In this document: in pieces, positions 14,201 through 20,088 of the stretch | How the letters are laid out: every line of letters begins with the position of its first letter | Numbering within the stretch: position 1 is the stretch's first letter | From: CAZDDA01 sp964568045 | GTDB lineage: Bacteria; Bipolaricaulota; Bipolaricaulia; UBA7950; UBA9294 | Assembly (NCBI GenBank): GCA_964568045.1 | Contig: CAZMOL010000025.1 | Span: forward strand, 1 to 20,088 | Direction of reading: 5' to 3' | DNA: 20,088 nucleotides | Made by a program: the position numbers and the translations under genes | The notes under the pieces: model-generated | What the model was told of the DNA's origin: nothing | The model's input: the letters and a program-made list of their open reading frames with translations, nothing else | The model's database searches: none

Positions 14201-14940
14201 TTATCCGTCTGTAAATACTTGGTGCAACACCTGACTGTAGAACCGATGCTCCACAGCCAGCCCACGGTTCTCGACCTCTTCAAGGGTTTTCGCGCCTGCA
14301 AGGTCCACATCGGTCTGGGCGATCACTGGACCGGTATCCACCCCCTCATCGATGTAGTGTACGGTTATCGTCGTGAAAGAACGTCCCGTCTCAAAGGCCC
14401 AAGCATAGCCGCGTGCTCCCTGATACAACGCGGTATCTGCGGGGTGGATATTGATGATCCGTTGCCGATAACGCTCAATGACCAACGGGGAAAGGATTCT
14501 CATAAAGCCGGCAAGGACAAGGTAATCTAAAGCGTACGGCTCTAACGCTTTGAGGAGCTGGCAATCGAACGTCGTGGAATCCTTCCCTTTGGATTCAACA
14601 CACACTGTTTTCACCGCCATGTCTTGTGCAACGTTCAGCCCGGGGGCATCGCATCGGTTGGAAACGACCAGAACCACCTGGCAACAGTCCATGAGAATCC
14701 NNNNNNNNNNNNNNNNNNNNNNNNNNNNNNNNNNNNNNNNNNNNNNNNNNNNNNNNNNNNNNNNNNNNNNNNNNNNNNNNNNNNNNNNNNNNNNNNNNNN
14801 GCATCGCATCGGTTGGAAACGACCAGAACCACCTGGCAACAGTCCATGAGAATCCCGTCCTGGGCCTCCTTAAGGATGACTTCCATGTTGCTTCCACGGC
14901 CGGAGATCAAAATGGCGATGCGTTTCTTCACGCTTGCCAT
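14201..14940 (-). CDS. purN: Phosphoribosylglycinamide formyltransferase, interrupted by an assembly gap
   Basis: Transfers a formyl group from 10-formyl-THF to GAR, giving FGAR. As written the gene is broken by 100 Ns. The sequences abutting the Ns, 14646-14700 and 14801-14855, are identical over 55 bp. Removing the Ns and one copy leaves 585 bp, an in-frame 194-residue protein of normal length. The phosphate loop ISGRGSNME is at 12-20. The catalytic Asn-His-Asp are N112, H114 and D150 in the collapsed protein, with the same spacing (2 and 36) as E. coli N106, H108, D144. The loop after NIHPA reads DTALYQGARGYAWAFETG instead of the more common LLPxxPG form. The start overlaps purD by 13 nt; purF starts 51 bp past the stop. 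Confidence 0.93.
14646..14855. other. Scaffold gap flanked by an identical 55-bp overlap
   Basis: Positions 14701-14800 are unknown bases. The 55 bases before them (14646-14700) are repeated exactly at 14801-14855. Collapsing the two copies restores purN in frame, so the gap is best read as two contigs that overlap by 55 bp but were spaced apart by a fixed 100-N filler. It is not a biological repeat. Confidence 0.93.
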
Positions 14941-16175
14941 GGCCTTGCCCCAATGTCTTTTCGATAGGTCGCGTTTTTAAAGTGAATAGAGCTGCATTGT
15001 GTGTAAGCCGCTGTTATTGCCGCGGGCAAGTCTTGCCCACGTCCCACGATATTGAGAACACGACCGCCGGCAGTAACCACGCGGTCGCCGTCACGACGCG
15101 TGCTGGCATGAAAGACCAACGCATCCCCCGACGCGTGATCCACTCCGACGATCTCGTGTCCGGTCGCGTACTCGCCCGGATACCCCCCCGAAGCCATCAC
15201 CACGTCCACGTAGTAGCCGGGATGAAACGCGATGGCTTCGTTCTGCAGAGTGCCGTCTAGGCAACTAACCACTAACTCTAGTAGCTCTGTTCTTAGCGCG
15301 GGCAGGATAACCTCTGCTTCGGGATCCCCCAAGCGAACGTTGTATTCCAGGAGCTTCGGCCCGTCTGCGGTCATCATCAGACCAAAGTAGATGAACCCGC
15401 AGTAGCCGATGCCCTCATCCTGAAGCCCTTTCATCGTTGGCTCGATCACGCGTTGCTCAATGTCGTCCAGCGTTCCCTGATTGCATCCGGGTACCGGGCA
15501 AAACGCGCCCATGCCGCCCGTGTTTGGACCTCGATCGCCGTCGTAAAGCGGCTTGTGGTCTTGGGAGGGTGACAGAAGCTTGATGGAACGTCCGTCCGTC
15601 AACGCAAGGATCGACAGCTCAGAACCGGCCAAGCGCTGCTCGATAAGAAAGCGCACCGATGGGCCGTACTTGTCCTGCAACGTCCTTAACGCGCGATTCG
15701 CCTCCTCGGCGCTGTGACACACAAACACCCCTTTGCCACCGGCGAGGCCGTCGTATTTCACTACCAGATCTCCCTTTAGATCGTCGATCAAGTTGTCCGC
15801 GGCTTGCGGATTGTCGAAGACCTCGAAACCGGCCGTCGCCACCCCGTGTCTGTGCATGAACTGCTTGGCCCAGATTTTCGAACTCTCAAGTTTTGCCGCG
15901 GCCTTGTCCGGGCCGAACACCCGAATAGACGTGCGGGCAAAGAAGTCTACGATCCCGTTAGCCAAAGGAGCTTCTGGTCCCACTAGAAGCAATTCAATGC
16001 CGTGCTCTTGGCAGGCGCGCTTCACAGCGTCGAAATCGCGGACGTCAACCGGGACGTTGTTACTCGTCCCGGCGTTTCCCGGCAGAACGAAGACGTCGCT
16101 TTCCGGAATGCATTGGCACACCTTCCACGCCATTGCGTGTTCTCGCCCGCCGGACCCGAGGACTCCAACTCTCAC
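14928..16175 (-). CDS. purD: Phosphoribosylamine-glycine ligase (GAR synthetase)
   Basis: Joins phosphoribosylamine and glycine with ATP to make GAR, the second step of the pathway. The 415-residue product has the usual length. The N-terminal domain opens VGVLGSGGREHAMAWK with LPGNAGT, and has VGPEAPLANGIVD near residues 65-77. The ATP-grasp domain (about 100-300) carries SKIWAKQFMHRHGV, VVKYDGLAGGKGVFV, LSPSQDHKPLYDGDRGPNTGG and EYNVRLGDPEAE. The start is GTG at 16175 with AAGGAG 8 nt upstream. It overlaps the purB stop by 4 nt (GTGA) and its own end overlaps purN by 13 nt, so the genes are translationally coupled. Confidence 0.97.
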   Translation of the reverse strand: MRVGVLGSGGREHAMAWKVCQCIPESDVFVLPGNAGTSNNVPVDVRDFDAVKRACQEHGIELLLVGPEAPLANGIVDFFARTSIRVFGPDKAAAKLESSKIWAKQFMHRHGVATAGFEVFDNPQAADNLIDDLKGDLVVKYDGLAGGKGVFVCHSAEEANRALRTLQDKYGPSVRFLIEQRLAGSELSILALTDGRSIKLLSPSQDHKPLYDGDRGPNTGGMGAFCPVPGCNQGTLDDIEQRVIEPTMKGLQDEGIGYCGFIYFGLMMTADGPKLLEYNVRLGDPEAEVILPALRTELLELVVSCLDGTLQNEAIAFHPGYYVDVVMASGGYPGEYATGHEIVGVDHASGDALVFHASTRRDGDRVVTAGGRVLNIVGRGQDLPAAITAAYTQCSSIHFKNATYRKDIGARPWQA

Positions 16176-17533
16176 CGGGAAAGCTCCTTTTTCACCTCGT
16201 CTAGGACCAGCCCGCAGATGCGCACAGCGGCTCCCACGTAGTCAACAACCTCAAGGCCTTTCAGCCTAGCTTTCACGGCCTCTGATACGTCGAGGCCATT
16301 GACGAAGCGATGCAGATCCTCAAGCGATACCTTCTGTCCTCGAGTGAACTCCTTGAGCAGTGTGTACGGATCGTCGATCTGCGTGGTCCGCAGGGTCGTC
16401 TGATAGGCTTCGGCAAGCACCTCCGGTGCGGCCTCGAGATCGCGCTCGATCGCCTCCTCATCGAGTGCGAGCTTGCCGAGTCCCTCCAGAGTCTCCGTGA
16501 TGGCAAGATGAGCGTGGGCAAGCGCCACTCCGATGTTCCTGGTCATCGTACTATCGGAGAGATCACGCTGCATCCGCGACTGCGTCAGATCGTCAGCCAG
16601 CGTTGACAGGAGCGCGTTCGAGAGAGTCAAGTTGCCTTCGCTATTCTCGAAGTTGATCGGGCTGACCTTGTGGGGCATGGTGGAGGAGCTGACCTCCCCT
16701 TGTTGCGGCTTCAGTCTGAACCAACCCCGTGAGATGTAGGCCCACAAGTCGCAATCCATATCGAGAACGATACAATTGATCCGCTTTGTCAGGCTGAAAT
16801 ACGCGCTCCAGGTGTCGTGATCCTCGATCTGGGTGGTGCACGGGTTCGCATCGAATCCCAACCCGTCGACGAACTGACGGGAGAACGCGATCCAATCATG
16901 CTCCGGAAAGGCGGCCATCAGGGCAGAGTAGTTCCCGGTGGCTCCGTTGAGCTTGCCGCGAAACCGAAATCGCCTCAAGTCTTGGTATTGCCTGCGCAGC
17001 CGCGCCAGGAAGACCGCCAGCTCCTTGCCTGCCGTGGTTGGCGAGGCCGCCTGACCGTGCGTCCTGGCTGGAAACGGAACCGCGCTCCACTGCTGCACCA
17101 TCTCGCAGAGCCGCTCCAACAGCTGCTTCACAAGAGGAACCTGCTGCTCGGTGCGATAGGCCTCGAAAAGCCGATTATAGGCCAGGTTATTCACGTCCTC
17201 GGAGGTGAGCCCAAAATGGATCAGCCCTGTGTTTTCCAGTTGCAATTGCTCCCGCAGGAACAGCTCGCAGGCTTTCACATCCTGATTGACCGTCTTCTCG
17301 ATTGCCTTGATGCGCGCAAAGTCATCCTCGGTGAACGTTTCTTTTGCCTGCTTTATTCTTTGTTTCTCCGTTTTGGTTAGTGATGCAAACAGGCCCGTTT
17401 TGTCTAGAGCTTCGATGTATCTTAGCTCCACAAGACACCGTGCACGCATCAGCGCAAACTCCGAGAAGTAGGCAGATAGGTGTCCGATACGGCCCCGATA
17501 CCGGCCGTCAAGCGGCGAGATCTCAGCGTTCAT
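16172..17533 (-). CDS. purB: Adenylosuccinate lyase
   Basis: Removes fumarate twice in purine synthesis: from SAICAR to give AICAR, and from adenylosuccinate to give AMP. The 453-residue product matches the E. coli-type PurB in length and in its opening, MNAEISPLDGRY. Other hallmarks are HFGLTSEDVNNLAYN (106-120), the general acid His H159 in ARTHGQAASPTTAGKE, and the flexible catalytic Ser loop SSSTMPHK (282-289) followed by VSPINFENSEGN. The ATG at 17533 has a purine-rich GGGGGGAAG site. It overlaps the PurC-PurE gene by 11 nt upstream and purD by 4 nt downstream. Being next to the SAICAR-making fusion puts consecutive enzymes side by side. Confidence 0.97.
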   Translation of the reverse strand: MNAEISPLDGRYRGRIGHLSAYFSEFALMRARCLVELRYIEALDKTGLFASLTKTEKQRIKQAKETFTEDDFARIKAIEKTVNQDVKACELFLREQLQLENTGLIHFGLTSEDVNNLAYNRLFEAYRTEQQVPLVKQLLERLCEMVQQWSAVPFPARTHGQAASPTTAGKELAVFLARLRRQYQDLRRFRFRGKLNGATGNYSALMAAFPEHDWIAFSRQFVDGLGFDANPCTTQIEDHDTWSAYFSLTKRINCIVLDMDCDLWAYISRGWFRLKPQQGEVSSSTMPHKVSPINFENSEGNLTLSNALLSTLADDLTQSRMQRDLSDSTMTRNIGVALAHAHLAITETLEGLGKLALDEEAIERDLEAAPEVLAEAYQTTLRTTQIDDPYTLLKEFTRGQKVSLEDLHRFVNGLDVSEAVKARLKGLEVVDYVGAAVRICGLVLDEVKKELSR

Positions 17534-18923
17534 CTTCCCCCCTCTCTCTCACCCGTTGATCTTCCTCCGCCAGAGATGCTTTCATCTCCAGGATGTCAGA
17601 AGCAAAGCATTCGCGCAAACGGCGAAGGTTGAGACTACGAAGCGCAGCCAGGGCAGCGTTCTCGGGACGAATCACCGTGGAGGCCGGAGTCATACTGGGA
17701 AGCATCAACGATGAGTTGATGTTGAGTGCCATATCGACAGCGCCCTTGAACGGAGGACAGTTGAACACCGGCAGGGTGGTGTTGGCGGCCAGGGCTCCGC
17801 CCAGTCCGTTGGAGAGTCCGGCCACTGCAATGATCGCGCCCGGCTCGAGTAAATCGTTGTACTCCTCTGCAATCCTGCCAATCGTCTCCGGCGTCTTATG
17901 GGCAGAGGCAACCCGTATGTCAACCGCGACCTCGTAGTCTTCAAGGCATTCAGCGATGTGCTGGCCGAACGCGCGGTCACGCGGCGATCCCATGACGATC
18001 GCCACGACCCCGTCCTTGATCAACCCTTCGCCGACGAGGCGCCGGTAGAGCGTCTCCCCCGGATCGTTGGCCGATTCAGGAAGCGATTCGCCCGTGATCT
18101 TCTCGTAGATCGCTCGGTACCGCTTACTCGTCTCCTCCACGATCTCGTTAGGAAGCTGGTCAGGTCCTTCACCCTCTTTCTCCTGTTCAAGGAGCCAGGC
18201 GCGCACGTACTCTTTGTCCAACGGCGATACGGCCTGTGGGTCCTCCTCGTAACTTTTCGCCGACCAGAAGCGGGAGGAGTCCGGTGTGTGCAGCTCATCG
18301 ATCAGAATGAGTTCGCCATCGAGGAGCCCAAATTCGTACTTCGTGTCCACGAGAACGAGGTCCTTCTCGGCCAGGATTTCGGTCCCGTATTGAAACAATT
18401 GACGCGCTGCTTCCTCCATCCGCTCGTAGACGGCCTCGGTGGCCAACCCTTCGCCGATGATCTCCTGCGGAGTGATCTCCCGATCCTTTTTCTCCTTGGT
18501 CGTGGGAGTCAAGATGGGTTCCTGAAACTGCTCGTTTCGCTCCAGGTGATCCGGGACGGTGACCCCACTGAAACATCGCTCGCCGTTGGCGTACCGGCGC
18601 CACATCGACCCAGCGAGGTACCCGCGGACGACCATCTCCAGCCGAATGGGAATGGCCTCCTTGACCAGCATGGCGTTTGGAGCGATCGACCGGAGCAGGT
18701 GGTTTTCGATGATGTGCCGTGTTTTCTCAAACCAATACGTGGACAAGCTGTTCAACACGGCGCCTTTGAACGGGATCGGTGTCTTCAACACGCGATCGAA
18801 CGCCGAGAGACGATCGGTGGCCACGATCAGTCGAGTCGCCTCATCGACCCGCAAGCTTTCCCGGACCTTACCGGAGTGAATCGTCTCAAGTTGCGGTGTG
18901 GAAACGCTAACGAGTGTTCTCAT
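17523..18923 (-). CDS. purCE: Fused SAICAR synthetase and class II AIR carboxylase
   Basis: A bifunctional enzyme for two successive purine steps: AIR to CAIR, then CAIR plus aspartate to SAICAR. Of its 466 residues, about 1-303 are SAICAR synthetase (SGKVRE 17-22, ATDRLSAFD 35-43, ARGYLAGS-type loop VRGYLAGSMWRRY, LVDTKYEFGL 191-200, DELHTPDSSRFW 209-220). About 306-466 are PurE (VAIVMGSPRD 307-316). The PurE half is class II-like: it has SAHK (340-343) rather than SAHR and AGLSNGLGGALAANTTLPVF with CPP (368-391), resembling animal PAICS and not the GGAAHLPG loop of N5-CAIR mutases. The domain order also matches PAICS. The ATG at 18923 has GGGAGGGG upstream. No purK is in the window. Confidence 0.94.
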   Translation of the reverse strand: MRTLVSVSTPQLETIHSGKVRESLRVDEATRLIVATDRLSAFDRVLKTPIPFKGAVLNSLSTYWFEKTRHIIENHLLRSIAPNAMLVKEAIPIRLEMVVRGYLAGSMWRRYANGERCFSGVTVPDHLERNEQFQEPILTPTTKEKKDREITPQEIIGEGLATEAVYERMEEAARQLFQYGTEILAEKDLVLVDTKYEFGLLDGELILIDELHTPDSSRFWSAKSYEEDPQAVSPLDKEYVRAWLLEQEKEGEGPDQLPNEIVEETSKRYRAIYEKITGESLPESANDPGETLYRRLVGEGLIKDGVVAIVMGSPRDRAFGQHIAECLEDYEVAVDIRVASAHKTPETIGRIAEEYNDLLEPGAIIAVAGLSNGLGGALAANTTLPVFNCPPFKGAVDMALNINSSLMLPSMTPASTVIRPENAALAALRSLNLRRLRECFASDILEMKASLAEEDQRVRERGEDER

Positions 18924-18939
18924 GCCCCTCCCAACATAA

Positions 18940-20088
18940 CTAGTGTTTGAAATGCCGCACCCCGGTCATCACCATCGCCACCCCCAGCTCGTTGGCACGA
19001 CGGATGACCGCCTCATCGCGGACTGAGCCGCCCGGTTGGAACACGGTCTTGACGCCCGCGTTGGCGGCAAGTTCCATCGTGTCCGGAAACGGGAAGAAGG
19101 CGTCCGAGACCAAGATCGCCCCACCCAATTGATTCCCCACGTATTGCTCAACAGTACCAGGCGCACCTCGATACTCACCGCGCAGGTTGGCAGCGGCCCG
19201 GTCAAGGGCGAGTTTCGCTGAAACGACTCGATTGGGCTGCCCGGCCCCCATTCCCAGTAGCTGGAAGGTGTACTCATCGAGACTGCGCACGATCACGATC
19301 GTGTTGCTCTTGATCTGTCGCACCGCTTTTAACCCAAACTCCAGCAAAGAGACAAGCGGGCTTCCCGGCGCAAGGCCACCGGATGGAGCCGCCTCGGTCA
19401 CGCATTCGAGCTTGTCGAACAGGCGATCATCCGCCGTCTGCACCAGGCAAGTGCCGCCCAACACTCTGATCTCTCTATCGCTTCGGAGCTTTCCCGGGTC
19501 GAAGCGGATCACGCGCAACGCCTCGTGCTGTCGTAGATAAGCAAGGGCATCCGGAGCCACTTCCGGGGCGATCACCACCTCTACGAACTTCCGCGCTGTG
19601 CGTTCAGCGGCGGCCAGGTCTAGAAACTCCACCGTTTCTTTCTGCAGGACAGAGTTGAACGCGATCACCGAGCCGAACGCGGACACCGGATCACCGGCCC
19701 ACGCCAATTCGAACCCTTTTCGTTGATCCGGGCATTCGCTCAGACCACAGGGATTCGTGTGTTTGATGACGGCGCAGCCGTGCGGGCGAAGATCCCTCAC
19801 CGCTTCCACGGCGCTTGCAATGTCGACAATGTTGTTGAAGGAGAGCTCCTTGCCGCTTAATACCTCCATGTCGAACAAAGAGTTCGTGGCGCCACGTTGG
19901 CGAAACAGGGACGCTTCCTGATGCCAGTTCTCACCGTACCGCAGCTTCTTACCGTCAGAGAATCCCAGTCGAAGCGACTTGTTTCCGTTTTGCTCATCCA
20001 TGGCCTGTGCGATCGCGGCATCGTAATCGGCCGTGGTGTTGAACGCCTTGCCCGCGAGTCGGGCCCGTGTTTCAAGGGACAGCGCCCC
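18940..20088 (-). CDS. purH: Bifunctional AICAR transformylase/IMP cyclohydrolase, partial
   Basis: Catalyses the last two steps to IMP. The gene enters the window at its right edge without a start. The in-frame codons from 20088 read LSLETRARLAGKAFNTTADY, the usual linker between the IMP cyclohydrolase domain (outside the window) and the AICAR transformylase domain (inside). An internal ATG at 20001 is not the true start. Hallmarks of the transformylase are LRYGENWHQEA, GKELSFNNIVD, the catalytic AVIKHTNPCG, WAGDPVSAFGSVIAFN, VSDAFFPFPDT, GGSVRDEAVI and the ending TGVRHFKH. It ends 16 bp before the PurC-PurE start and is the most upstream operon gene visible. Confidence 0.97.
   Translation of the reverse strand, partial: GALSLETRARLAGKAFNTTADYDAAIAQAMDEQNGNKSLRLGFSDGKKLRYGENWHQEASLFRQRGATNSLFDMEVLSGKELSFNNIVDIASAVEAVRDLRPHGCAVIKHTNPCGLSECPDQRKGFELAWAGDPVSAFGSVIAFNSVLQKETVEFLDLAAAERTARKFVEVVIAPEVAPDALAYLRQHEALRVIRFDPGKLRSDREIRVLGGTCLVQTADDRLFDKLECVTEAAPSGGLAPGSPLVSLLEFGLKAVRQIKSNTIVIVRSLDEYTFQLLGMGAGQPNRVVSAKLALDRAAANLRGEYRGAPGTVEQYVGNQLGGAILVSDAFFPFPDTMELAANAGVKTVFQPGGSVRDEAVIRRANELGVAMVMTGVRHFKH

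Noticed and set aside
14646..14855. A true 55-bp direct repeat or split purN gene
   Set aside because: The copies abut a fixed 100-N filler and collapse to a perfect in-frame purN, so an assembly overlap explains them.
17898..18950. A 350-codon plus-strand open frame opposite the PurC-PurE fusion
   Set aside because: A shadow of the GC-rich coding strand; the minus-strand product has all PurC and PurE signatures.
18940..20001. A stand-alone AICAR transformylase starting at an internal ATG
   Set aside because: The frame is open to the window edge and upstream codons match the PurH interdomain linker, so the gene is a truncated view of full purH.

Overview
The window is bacterial and comes from a draft or metagenome-type assembly: a run of 100 Ns sits inside purN, flanked by an identical 55-bp sequence on each side. 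I cannot name the organism. The BMP-type binding protein has a plain signal peptide and no lipobox, which fits a periplasm-bearing (diderm) cell, but this is weak evidence. Genes are tightly packed with 1-13 nt overlaps and good Shine-Dalgarno sites.

Left end (1-2287). The C-terminal stub of a second adenine deaminase (73-241, minus) carries at least one stop codon. A short EF-hand-like reading (401-520, plus) ends just before an intact type II thymidine kinase gene (539-1123). A promoter with near-consensus boxes and 17-bp spacing (1634-1662) drives an HU-family gene (1694-1975).

Purine uptake and salvage operon (9064 down to 2288, minus). Gene order is an ABC ATPase with two nucleotide-binding domains, two BPD_transp_2 permeases, a BMP-family binding protein, a hairpin, and adenine deaminase. 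It resembles nucleoside importers of the NupNOPQ/PnrA kind coupled to base deamination.

Accessory, decaying island (about 9065-12718). It holds hairpin-type interspersed repeats, an ORF6N gene with a degenerate echo of itself upstream, and a type IIG restriction-modification gene reduced to its two ends. It also holds a small PD-(D/E)XK nuclease-like gene, an intact MntA-HepT toxin-antitoxin pair, and a frameshifted HicB-like antitoxin.

De novo purine operon (20088 down to 12719, minus). The order is purH (partial, runs off the window), a purC-purE fusion, purB, purD, purN, purF. The PurE half of the fusion has the animal-like class II AIR carboxylase signature and the domain order of animal PAICS, which predicts that PurK is not needed. 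PurN becomes a normal 194-residue enzyme if the duplicated 55 bp and the Ns are collapsed.

Together the two minus-strand operons make IMP, import nucleosides and turn adenine into hypoxanthine. They are separated by a defence/toxin-antitoxin island that looks inserted and partly eroded. The most useful second looks are the PurC-PurE fusion, the collapsed assembly gap, the gene remnants, and the PD-(D/E)XK gene of unknown role.
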